Positions 7,510-14,313 of a stretch of 64,000 bases of DNA are shown here, one piece after another. The notes below the pieces were generated by a model. The model did no database searches, was not told where the DNA came from, and worked only from the letters and a program-made list of their open reading frames with translations. This DNA is from Microbacterium sp. C7(2022) (GTDB taxonomy: Bacteria; Actinomycetota; Actinomycetes; Actinomycetales; Microbacteriaceae): assembly GCF_028823665.1 (NCBI RefSeq), contig NZ_JAPEHV010000001.1:186001-250000 (forward strand), written 5' to 3'. The position numbers and the translations under genes are program-made. Each line of letters begins with the position of its first letter. Position 1 is the first letter of the stretch.

Positions 7510-8538
7510 ATGAACCTCGAGCACTTCAGCGTCGCCACGTTCAATCTGTACAACTTCCAGTTGCCCGGTCTGCACATGAATCCGGGCCAGCGTCACTGGA
7601 CGCCGGAAGAATTCGACCGCAAGGTCGAGTGGATCGGACGGCAAATCCGTGCGCTGGATGCGGACGTCATCGGCTTGCAAGAGCTCTGGCACGCGGACGC
7701 CATGGAAGCGGTGATGGATGCCGCGGGCCTGCGCGACGACTACGAGTTGCTGGCCACCCCCGCCGGGGGCGGGCGTATCATCTGCGCGGCGCTCGTCCGC
7801 ACGGGCCTGCGGGTGGGGGATCCGGAATGGATCGAGCACTTCCCCGACGCCCTGCGGCTGCAGTCGAACACCCCCATGGACCTGCAATCCCCGGGCATCC
7901 ATGTCTCGATCGATCGCTTCGCGCGACCCGTCCTTCGCTTTCGTATCGCTCTGCGTGATGACCACCCGCACACCGAGGTCTTCGTCGCGCACCTCAAGTC
8001 GAAACTGCCGATCCGCATCGATACCGAGCCGTGGTTCGAGGACGAACCTGACGTTTACAAACCGCACGCGACGGCGATCGGCGCGGCGCTGGCGACCATT
8101 CAGCGCACGGCCGAGGCGACCGCTCTGCGCGTGTTGCTCACGACCCTGATGAAGGGCACGGTCACGCCGGTCATCGTGCTGGGCGACATCAACGACGGGC
8201 AGCACAGCAACACGGTGAACATCCTCACCGAGCAACCGCGCTACCTCGTCGGGGATTCGCGCGGCGGTGCCGACATTGGCCTGTACACCGCGCAGACGCT
8301 GCAGGAATACCGCGATACGCGTGACGTGTATTACACGCACGTGCACGAAGACCTACGGGAATCGCTGGACCACGTGCTGGTCAGCGAGCAGTTCTACGAC
8401 AACTCTCGCCGGCGGTTGTGGCTGTTCGACGGACTCCGCATCAACAACGATCATCTGGATGCTGCAGACCACCGAGCCGACGGGAGCGGCGATCACGGCA
8501 TCGTCACCGTCCGATTCCGCTACCGCCCGTTCCGCTGA
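7510..8538 (+). CDS. Endonuclease/exonuclease/phosphatase-fold hydrolase
   Basis: 342 aa EEP-superfamily enzyme, a metal-dependent phosphodiester or phosphomonoester hydrolase. Family motifs in order: FNLYN (Asn), IGLQE (metal Glu), HLKSK (His), LGDIND (Asp/Asn), LDHVLVS (Asp/His) and GDHGIVT (terminal Asp-His). No signal peptide, so cytoplasmic. A GGGAGGA ribosome site lies 7 nt before the ATG. The substrate (nucleic acid, phosphoinositide or other) cannot be assigned. Confidence 0.9.
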   Translation: MNLEHFSVATFNLYNFQLPGLHMNPGQRHWTPEEFDRKVEWIGRQIRALDADVIGLQELWHADAMEAVMDAAGLRDDYELLATPAGGGRIICAALVRTGLRVGDPEWIEHFPDALRLQSNTPMDLQSPGIHVSIDRFARPVLRFRIALRDDHPHTEVFVAHLKSKLPIRIDTEPWFEDEPDVYKPHATAIGAALATIQRTAEATALRVLLTTLMKGTVTPVIVLGDINDGQHSNTVNILTEQPRYLVGDSRGGADIGLYTAQTLQEYRDTRDVYYTHVHEDLRESLDHVLVSEQFYDNSRRRLWLFDGLRINNDHLDAADHRADGSGDHGIVTVRFRYRPFR

Positions 8539-8542
8539 CATG

Positions 8543-8580
8543 CGTCCGGGGCGGTGACGCGACGTCACACGCCCCGGACG
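8543..8580. terminator. GC-rich hairpin between convergent genes
   Basis: Arms CGTCCGGGGCG and CGCCCCGGACG (11 bp, perfect), continued inward by GTGAC/GTCAC with one bulge. It sits between the convergent EEP gene and the aquaporin region. No T tract, as is common in actinobacterial terminators. Confidence 0.75.
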
Positions 8581-8592
8581 ATGGGTACTCGA

Positions 8593-8733
8593 TCAGCCGA
8601 AGATGCCTCGCAGCCAGTCGAAGATCGAGCGGATCGCTTCGACGGCGCGTTGCACCGCCCGCTCGACGCGGCTGGGCTTGTCATCGTCGATTTCGACGGC
8701 CGTCAAGGGTGCGAGCGAGGGTTTCCCATCCAC
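8593..8733 (-). CDS. Possible 46-aa amphipathic-helix peptide
   Basis: A GTG-initiated frame overlaps the last 31 nt of the aquaporin gene and ends just before the terminator hairpin. The C-terminal half (RVERAVQRAVEAIRSIFDWL) would form a strongly amphipathic helix with a basic and an aliphatic/aromatic face. The intervening 110 nt would otherwise be an unusually long untranslated tail. There is no clear ribosome site, so translation would rely on coupling to the aquaporin gene. Low confidence; no family recognised. Confidence 0.35.
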   Translation of the reverse strand: MDGKPSLAPLTAVEIDDDKPSRVERAVQRAVEAIRSIFDWLRGIFG

Positions 8734-9410
8734 CGCAGGAGCAGAACCGCGAGGGTGGCGCCCAGCAATTGTGCGCCGATGAACCCGGGCGCAGACGAGG
8801 GCGCGATGCCGGCGAACGTGTCGCTGAACATGCGCCCCACCGTGATTGCGGGGTTCGCAAAACTCGTCGAACTGGTGAAGAAATACGCCGCCCCGATGTA
8901 CGCGCCGACCGCCCACGGGATGACCGACTGTCGTTCCGTGCGTGCGAGAAGGAAAATCACCAGCACCAGGCCCGTGGTCGCCACGATCTCTGAGAGGAAA
9001 GTCGCCGGGGTCAGTCGCTGTGTCGTGCTGATGCTGACCGCGGGCCCCGCGAACATCACATTCGCGAGCACTGCGCCGCTGATGCAGCCTGCGATCTGAG
9101 TCGGGATGTACGCCGCGGCATCCGACCACGTGCGCCCTCGTGACACCGCGTCGACGAGGGTGACGACCGGGTTGAACTGTGCCCCACCGAACGGCGCGAA
9201 TACAACGATCAGCACGGCGAGACCGAGGGCGGTCGCGATCGCGTTCTCGAGGAGTTGCAGGCCGACATCGGTGGGGGAGAGTTCGGATGCCGCAATGCCC
9301 GAGCCGACGACGACGGCGGCGAGCCCGGCCGAGCCGAGAAACTCCGCGGTCAGGCGTCGCGACAGCCGGACGTCGTCTATGGGGCGAGTGGTCTCGGCGG
9401 TGGTATTCAT
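8703..9410 (-). CDS. Aquaporin/MIP channel in arsenic locus
   Basis: 235 aa, six transmembrane helices and the two pore motifs of the major intrinsic protein family: FNPVVT (NPV in loop B) and FANPAITVGR (NPA in loop E). It overlaps the upstream arsR stop by ATGA, so it is translationally coupled to an arsenic sensor. AqpS of Sinorhizobium meliloti, encoded next to arsR and arsC, lets arsenite formed inside leave down its gradient; the same role is inferred here because no arsenite pump is encoded in the cluster. General solute or water transport is an alternative. Confidence 0.88.
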   Translation of the reverse strand: MNTTAETTRPIDDVRLSRRLTAEFLGSAGLAAVVVGSGIAASELSPTDVGLQLLENAIATALGLAVLIVVFAPFGGAQFNPVVTLVDAVSRGRTWSDAAAYIPTQIAGCISGAVLANVMFAGPAVSISTTQRLTPATFLSEIVATTGLVLVIFLLARTERQSVIPWAVGAYIGAAYFFTSSTSFANPAITVGRMFSDTFAGIAPSSAPGFIGAQLLGATLAVLLLRWMGNPRSHP

Positions 9411-9760
9411 GGTTGCGCCAGGAGGGTCGAGAGGGACTCGAGCGCATCGGGTACGAGTGCGTAGTACGCCCAGGTTCCGCGCTTGGAGCGGGTGAGGAAC
9501 CCCGCCTCGGTCAGCACTTTTAGATGGTGAGACACCGTGGGTTGGCTGAGTCCGACCGGCTCGGTGAGGTCGCACACGCACGCTTCGGCGCCGTCGCTCG
9601 CGGCGACAATCGAGAGCAGCCGCAAGCGCGCCGGGTCGGCGAGGGCCTTGAGGGTGCGGGCGAGTGCTTCCGCCTGTTCGGCGTCGAGCGGGTCGCGCAC
9701 GAGGGACGTGCAGCACGCGTCGGTATCGGGGGCGCAAGACGCGGGGGTCGTCTGATTCAC
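9407..9760 (-). CDS. arsR: ArsR-family arsenic-responsive repressor
   Basis: 117 aa winged-helix repressor. The DNA-binding helix is in GLSQPTVSHHLKVLTEAGFL, and CVCDL, preceding it, is the classical As(III)-binding CxC motif of ArsR. Additional cysteines near the N-terminus (CAPDTDACCTSL) may form a third ligand set. I placed the start at GTG 9760: a TATCAT box is 6 nt upstream and an ArsR-size palindrome (9777-9796) covers the upstream part of that promoter. The gene overlaps the aquaporin start and is divergent from the ArsR::ArsC fusion. Confidence 0.92.
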   Translation of the reverse strand: MNQTTPASCAPDTDACCTSLVRDPLDAEQAEALARTLKALADPARLRLLSIVAASDGAEACVCDLTEPVGLSQPTVSHHLKVLTEAGFLTRSKRGTWAYYALVPDALESLSTLLAQP

Positions 9761-9772
9761 GCATCGATGATA
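9761..9772 (-). promoter_or_regulatory. Leaderless -10 box for arsR
   Basis: TATCAT on the minus strand (9767-9772), 6 nt before GTG 9760. Confidence 0.5.
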
Positions 9773-9776
9773 GCGA

Positions 9777-9796
9777 ATATTGACACTCGTCAATAT
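9777..9796. promoter_or_regulatory. ArsR operator 1
   Basis: Perfect 8-4-8 inverted repeat with arms ATATTGAC and GTCAATAT, a typical ArsR-family operator form, directly upstream of the minus-strand -10 box of arsR. Confidence 0.75.
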
Positions 9797-9810
9797 AGGG
9801 TCGACGATGT

Positions 9811-9830
9811 ACATCGACAGTCATCGATAT
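9811..9830. promoter_or_regulatory. ArsR operator 2
   Basis: Imperfect 8-4-8 inverted repeat, arms ACATCGAC and ATCGATAT (6 of 8 paired), the same size as operator 1 and 34 bp away centre to centre. It faces the plus-strand ArsR::ArsC gene. Confidence 0.5.
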
Positions 9831-9863
9831 TGGAGCCGCAATGCTCCGCGAGATTCGCATCCA

Positions 9864-9876
9864 TAGACTGGAATCG
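9864..9876 (+). promoter_or_regulatory. Leaderless -10 box for arsR-arsC fusion
   Basis: TAGACT (9864-9869), 7 nt before ATG 9877. This favours ATG 9877 over the in-frame ATG at 9841. Confidence 0.5.
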
Positions 9877-10746
9877 ATGGATGCTTCTCTCGATGATGTT
9901 CGACTGCTCGCCGACCCCACGCGCGCCCGGATCGTCTCGCTCGTGCGCGCTGCGGGTCGACAGAGTGTGACGGTGCTGGCGCGGGAGCTCGGGGTGTCGC
10001 AACCCACGGTGTCGCACCATCTCAAGGCGCTCTTCGACGCGGGACTGCTTCGTCGAGAGCAGGAGGGCCGACGTGTGTGGTACTCCATCGCCCCCGATCG
10101 CTCTGACGCCCTCGCCGGCTTGCTGCCGGCGGATGACCGCGCCGGCGGCATGACCGAAGATGTGATCGCGCGGATGGTCGACGATCTCGCGCAGCGCTTC
10201 GACGGCGGGCTGAGCCGCGAAACCGTGGAGCGCTACGTGCGGGAGAGCGTGGAGCTGATTCGCGCGCGTGGCGCCGATGCGCGCGAGTCATCGCGTGCCG
10301 CTGCGTTTGCGGCTGAGCGTTTGGATGCCCTCCTTTCCGTCGAGCGACCGGCCGTGCGTCCAGAAGTCCTGTTCGTGTGCGTGCAAAACGCCGGGCGCTC
10401 GCAGATGGCGGCCGCCATGATGCGGCACTTCGCGGGGGATCGCGTGCACGTGCGGACCGCCGGCAGCGAGCCTGCGTCGGCGGTGCGCTCGGTCGTCGTG
10501 TCGGCCCTGGATGAGATCGGTGTGCCGCTCGGGGGTGAGTTCCCTAAGCCCCTCACCGACGAGGTCGTGCGGGCCGCCGACGTAGTCGTGACGATGGGGT
10601 GCGGGGATGCATGCCCGGTCTACGCGGGAAAGACGTATCTCGATTGGCCGATCGCAGATCCGGCCGGACTGTCGCTCCCGGGGGTGCGGGGCATCCGCGA
10701 TGACATCGAGGCGCGCGTGCGAGGCCTGTTGGCGACGCTCGGGTGA
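9877..10746 (+). CDS. ArsR-ArsC fusion: regulator joined to arsenate reductase
   Basis: 289 aa from ATG 9877. Residues about 1-85 are an ArsR winged helix (LADPTRARIVSLV; GVSQPTVSHHLKALFDAGLL) without the CxC metal site of the neighbouring ArsR. A helical linker (about 90-155) follows, then a low-molecular-weight phosphatase-type arsenate reductase: CVQNAGRS (Cys168, CX5R loop) and TMGCGDACP with the resolving cysteines. It would reduce arsenate to arsenite while binding DNA. The HTH lacks an obvious metal ligand, so its own effector is unclear. Divergent from arsR-aquaporin; a second stand-alone ArsC follows. Confidence 0.88.
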   Translation: MDASLDDVRLLADPTRARIVSLVRAAGRQSVTVLARELGVSQPTVSHHLKALFDAGLLRREQEGRRVWYSIAPDRSDALAGLLPADDRAGGMTEDVIARMVDDLAQRFDGGLSRETVERYVRESVELIRARGADARESSRAAAFAAERLDALLSVERPAVRPEVLFVCVQNAGRSQMAAAMMRHFAGDRVHVRTAGSEPASAVRSVVVSALDEIGVPLGGEFPKPLTDEVVRAADVVVTMGCGDACPVYAGKTYLDWPIADPAGLSLPGVRGIRDDIEARVRGLLATLG

Positions 10747-10778
10747 ACATCGGGTGAGTGGCGGCTTCGCGTGATGAG

Positions 10779-10804
10779 AAAGCATAGATGGTGGTCTATG
10801 CTTT
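10779..10804. promoter_or_regulatory. Perfect 10-6-10 palindrome overlapping arsC promoter
   Basis: Arms AAAGCATAGA (10779-10788) and TCTATGCTTT (10795-10804) flank 6 nt. The right arm contains the TATGCT -10 box (10797-10802), which is 6 nt before ATG 10809. A repressor bound here would cover the start site. The sequence differs from the ArsR operators at 9777 and 9811. Confidence 0.65.
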
Positions 10805-10808
10805 CCGC

Positions 10809-11213
10809 ATGACTCACACACCTACCGTCCTCTTCGTCTGCGTCCACAACGCGGGTCGCTCGCAGATGGCCGCCGGCTACATGCAGGCGCTGTCCGAGGG
10901 GCGCGTCGAGGTGCTGTCGGCCGGATCGGCACCGAAAGACCAGATCAACCCGATCGCGATCGAAGCGATGGCCGAAGAGGGCATCGACATCGCGCACAAC
11001 GTACCCAAGGTCCTCACCGTCGAAGCGGTGAAGGAATCGGATGCCGTGATCACCATGGGCTGCGGCGACGCGTGCCCGATCTTCCCCGGCAAGCGCTACG
11101 AAGACTGGGAGCTCGAAGACCCCGCCGGGAAAGACATCGAGACGGTCCGGCGCGTGCGCGATGACATCAAGGCCCGCGTGCAGACTCTCCTTGCCGAACT
11201 CCTGACCGACTGA
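10809..11213 (+). CDS. arsC: Arsenate reductase (LMW phosphatase type)
   Basis: 134 aa, thioredoxin- or mycothiol-linked arsenate reductase. The P-loop CVHNAGRS has catalytic Cys11; the redox cysteines are in TMGCGDACP. It is closely similar to the C-terminal domain of the preceding fusion (same loop, same TMGCGDACP and the C-terminal R-VRDDI-ARV-), pointing to duplication. ATG 10809 is chosen for the -10 box 6 nt upstream. Its promoter has its own palindromic operator. Confidence 0.93.
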   Translation: MTHTPTVLFVCVHNAGRSQMAAGYMQALSEGRVEVLSAGSAPKDQINPIAIEAMAEEGIDIAHNVPKVLTVEAVKESDAVITMGCGDACPIFPGKRYEDWELEDPAGKDIETVRRVRDDIKARVQTLLAELLTD

Positions 11214-11241
11214 TTCGGAGCGCGGGGGTCCACGGCCCCGC

Positions 11242-11253
11242 TACGCTGGCGCC
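11242..11253 (+). promoter_or_regulatory. Leaderless -10 box for SLC13 permease
   Basis: TACGCT (11242-11247), 6 nt before GTG 11254. Confidence 0.5.
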
Positions 11254-12816
11254 GTGGATCCCGTCATCACGACGCTCGTCATCCTCGCGGTCGCAATCAT
11301 CGCGTTCGTGAGCAACCGCGTGCCGCTGGAGATCGTGGCGGTCGGGGTTGCCCTCGCGCTGTGGGCAACCGGCATCCTGACGCTCCCCGAGGTGCTGTCG
11401 GGTTTCGGTGACCCCACCGTCATCTTCATCGCGACCCTGTTCATTGTCAGTGAGGCGCTGGATGCCGCGGGCGTGATGGCCTGGGCGGGGCAGTGGGTCA
11501 TCGGCCGGGCGGGCACCAAACCCACGCGGCTGGTCATCGTGATCGGCCTGCTGGTGGCCGTCGTGTCGGCCTTCATCAGCATCAACGGTGCCGTGGCGGC
11601 CCTGCTGCCGCTGGTCGTGGTGGTCGCCGCGCGGGCGGGGATCGCGGCATCCAAACTCCTGATTCCGCTCGCCTTCGCAGCCTCGGCGGGGTCTCTCCTT
11701 ACTCTCACCGGAACGCCGGTAAACATCGTCGTCTCCGACATTGCGGCATCCAACGGAGGGCGAGCATTCGGCTACTTCGAATTCGCTCTGGTGGGCATTC
11801 CGGTCGTGCTCGGCACCATCGCGATCATTCTTCTGTTCGGTCCGCGCCTGCTGCCCGAACGGCCCGCGGCGACGGTGCCGGTCGACTTGTCGCGCCATGC
11901 CCGCCTCCTCCGCGATCAGTACCACGTCACTCTCGAGACGGCGGCGATCGTCAACACCACCGACGGCGTCAGCGAGATCGTCGTACCCCCGCGCTCGCCC
12001 ATGATCGGCGAGCGCGTGGTTCCCGGTATGGCCGTACCCGGAGACGCCGTGGTTGTGCTCGCCGTGCGTCGGGGCGATGACGTGATCAACGACCAGGAGG
12101 TCGTCATCCGGGCGGGCGATGCCCTCCTGATGCAGGGGTCGTGGGACGACCTGGTGATCCACAGTGAGACCTCGGGGGTGTTGGCCGTCGACGCTCCGCG
12201 TCAACTGCGTCGATCGGTGCCGTTGGGTCGCGGCGCGCGTCGTTCGCTCATCGTTCTGGCCGGGATGGTCGTCCTTCTTGCGACTGGCTTGGTGCCGCCC
12301 GCCGTTGCCGGATTGCTCGCCGTTGGGGCCCTCATCCTCAGCCGCGGCCTCACCTTCCCGCAGGCGTATCGCTCGGTGTCGTGGACGACGATCGTGCTCA
12401 TCGCCGGCATGATGCCGCTCGCCACCGCGGTGTCGGTCACCGGCACCGCCGACCTGGTGGCCGATGCGCTCATCGGCTGGCTCGGTGGGTCGAACCCCTA
12501 TTTGTCGCTGCTGGCGCTGTGCGCGCTGACGCTGATCCTCGGCCAGTTGATCTCGAACACAGCCACGGTGCTGATCGTCGCCCCGATCGCCGTTGCGCTC
12601 GCCGGGATCCTGGATCTGTCGGTGATGCCGTTCATGATGGCACTGACCGTGGCGGGCGCCGCCGCGTTCTTCACCCCGATCGCGACGCCCGCCAACCTCA
12701 TGGTGATGGAGCCGGGAGGGTATCGGTTCGGCGACTACTGGAAGCTGGGGCTCCCGCTGGCGCTCTTCTTCCTCGCGATGGCGGTGCTCTACGTGCCCCT
12801 GATCTGGCCGTTCTAA
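11254..12816 (+). CDS. SLC13-type permease with TrkA-C domain
   Basis: 520 aa membrane protein of the ion transporter superfamily (DASS/SLC13 branch). A first block of about six helices (1-210, with TGTPVNIVVSD) is followed by a cytoplasmic TrkA-C (RCK-C) domain (about 215-300, PMIGERVVPGM) and a second helical block (320-520) with SNTATVLIVAPIA and PIATPANLMV, the signature hairpins of SLC13 carriers. The family moves sulfate, dicarboxylates, tellurite or related anions. It is next to arsC, but the TrkA-C insert and motifs differ from ArsB, so arsenite transport is only a possibility. Own leaderless promoter. Confidence 0.88.
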   Translation: MDPVITTLVILAVAIIAFVSNRVPLEIVAVGVALALWATGILTLPEVLSGFGDPTVIFIATLFIVSEALDAAGVMAWAGQWVIGRAGTKPTRLVIVIGLLVAVVSAFISINGAVAALLPLVVVVAARAGIAASKLLIPLAFAASAGSLLTLTGTPVNIVVSDIAASNGGRAFGYFEFALVGIPVVLGTIAIILLFGPRLLPERPAATVPVDLSRHARLLRDQYHVTLETAAIVNTTDGVSEIVVPPRSPMIGERVVPGMAVPGDAVVVLAVRRGDDVINDQEVVIRAGDALLMQGSWDDLVIHSETSGVLAVDAPRQLRRSVPLGRGARRSLIVLAGMVVLLATGLVPPAVAGLLAVGALILSRGLTFPQAYRSVSWTTIVLIAGMMPLATAVSVTGTADLVADALIGWLGGSNPYLSLLALCALTLILGQLISNTATVLIVAPIAVALAGILDLSVMPFMMALTVAGAAAFFTPIATPANLMVMEPGGYRFGDYWKLGLPLALFFLAMAVLYVPLIWPF

Positions 12817-12819
12817 CGC

Positions 12820-14244
12820 CTACGCGTCGCGGTCCGCTCCGGTCGTGGCATCCCACCGCCCGCACGCGCGCTCATAGTCCTGCTGCGACAGATCGGCGTA
12901 CGCCTCGGCCCACGTCACCAGCGCCGTGCTTGCCGCTGCGGGGTCGCCGATATAGCCCACGACTTGGCCCGCGGTGTAGCTCTGGGCGTGGCTACGCCCG
13001 AGCACGGCTGCGCAACCCACGACATAGTCGTGGAACGCTTCGTACGCGAGGCCCTCCAGCTCGATCGACCCCTTCATGTCGTGGAACTGTCGCAGGTAAT
13101 AGTCGCGGTTGGGCCCTCGCAAGTAGCCCAAGAACGGGTCTGAGACGGCTTGCAGGATCCGCTGCATGCTGACTACTCGGTACCCGTGGCCGTGCGCGGC
13201 GACACCGTCTTCGAGGCGAGGAGGCTGCGCGATCCCGCCGTGAGACTCGAGAACCGACGGGCCGGCTTCTTTGATCTGCAGCACCAGGGCATCATCGTCC
13301 GCACCGACAAGCAGGTGCAGGTAGCACCGCGTGCCGACGCTGCCGACACCCACCACACGCCGCGCGAGATCACGGGGAACGTACTGCGACAGGACGATGT
13401 CGATGTCGATCGGCACGCTCGCGCGGTACTGCTCGAGGAGCTCTTCGATGCCTCCGTCTGCGTGCGCGGTGCCGCCCGCGCGCTCGGCGTCAGCGAGGCT
13501 CATTCGAGTCATGGTCGGAGCCTGCTCACGGAACCGCAGCGAGCCATCCTCGGCGCGCTCGGTCGTGCGCTCGATCGCGCGCAGACCGGTGCGCTTCTGT
13601 GCCGCGCGGATCGCGGCTTTCGCGGCGGCGCGCCCCTTCTTGCTCATGCGTTGGTTCGCGAACTCGCTGCTGAGGTGCATGTAGTAGCGCTCGAGGGCGC
13701 TCTTTCCGGCGCTCGACCGCAGGGCGAGGGCGTAGCCCTGCACCGCGGTTTTGGCAGTGCGGTGCACATCGGCAGGATCGTAGCCCGCGTGCCGGCCGCC
13801 GATGATGACGCTCGTGACAAGCCGCTTCACATCCCACTCCCATGGGGCGATCGCCGCTTCGTCGAAGTCGTTGAGGTCGAACACGAGGCGACGCTCGGGG
13901 GAGGCGTAGAACCCGAAGTTGCTGATGTGGGCATCGCCGCATGCGGCCACCGGGATGCCCGAACTCGTTCCCGCGGCAAGGTCGGCGGCCATGAGTCCTG
14001 CCGTGCCGCGATAGAACGCGAACGGGTTGGCCAACATCCGCTGCATCCGCAGTGGCACCAACTCGGGAACGCGGTCGGCGTTTTGATGTTCGAGGTGCGC
14101 GACCGGGTCGCGATCCGCCGCGACGTCGAGGCCGGCCAGCGCTCGACGGGGTGCGACCTTGCGTCGGCCGCGCCCGAGCGCGCGTGAATCCGCGCGAGAG
14201 AGGACAGGGAGGTCCCACGCGGGGCGCAGGTCGTCGACGGGCAT
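12820..14244 (-). CDS. DUF2252 family protein
   Basis: 474 aa. Motifs MLANPFAFYRGTAGLM, CGDAHISNFG and FDLNDFDEA in the first half are characteristic of DUF2252, a kinase-like family (aminoglycoside phosphotransferase fold) of unknown biochemical function. The CGDAHISNFG and DLNDFDE elements would be the catalytic and metal loops by analogy. Convergent with the SLC13 permease, stops only 3 nt apart. Starts with a possible leaderless CATGAT box 6 nt upstream. Confidence 0.9.
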   Translation of the reverse strand: MPVDDLRPAWDLPVLSRADSRALGRGRRKVAPRRALAGLDVAADRDPVAHLEHQNADRVPELVPLRMQRMLANPFAFYRGTAGLMAADLAAGTSSGIPVAACGDAHISNFGFYASPERRLVFDLNDFDEAAIAPWEWDVKRLVTSVIIGGRHAGYDPADVHRTAKTAVQGYALALRSSAGKSALERYYMHLSSEFANQRMSKKGRAAAKAAIRAAQKRTGLRAIERTTERAEDGSLRFREQAPTMTRMSLADAERAGGTAHADGGIEELLEQYRASVPIDIDIVLSQYVPRDLARRVVGVGSVGTRCYLHLLVGADDDALVLQIKEAGPSVLESHGGIAQPPRLEDGVAAHGHGYRVVSMQRILQAVSDPFLGYLRGPNRDYYLRQFHDMKGSIELEGLAYEAFHDYVVGCAAVLGRSHAQSYTAGQVVGYIGDPAAASTALVTWAEAYADLSQQDYERACGRWDATTGADRDA

Positions 14245-14256
14245 GATCAGATCATG
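14245..14256 (-). promoter_or_regulatory. Possible leaderless -10 box for DUF2252 gene
   Basis: CATGAT on the minus strand (14251-14256), 6 nt before ATG 14244. Matches NANNNT only. Confidence 0.3.
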
Positions 14257-14313
14257 GCTGAAGTCGGGCGGCTGCGCGAGAGACAGAACCGCCGGACCTC
14301 GGCATCCCCAGGC

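Noticed and set aside
11254..12816. ArsB arsenite pump
   Set aside because: The TrkA-C domain in the middle and SLC13 hairpin motifs fit a DASS-type permease better; proximity to arsC alone is not enough.
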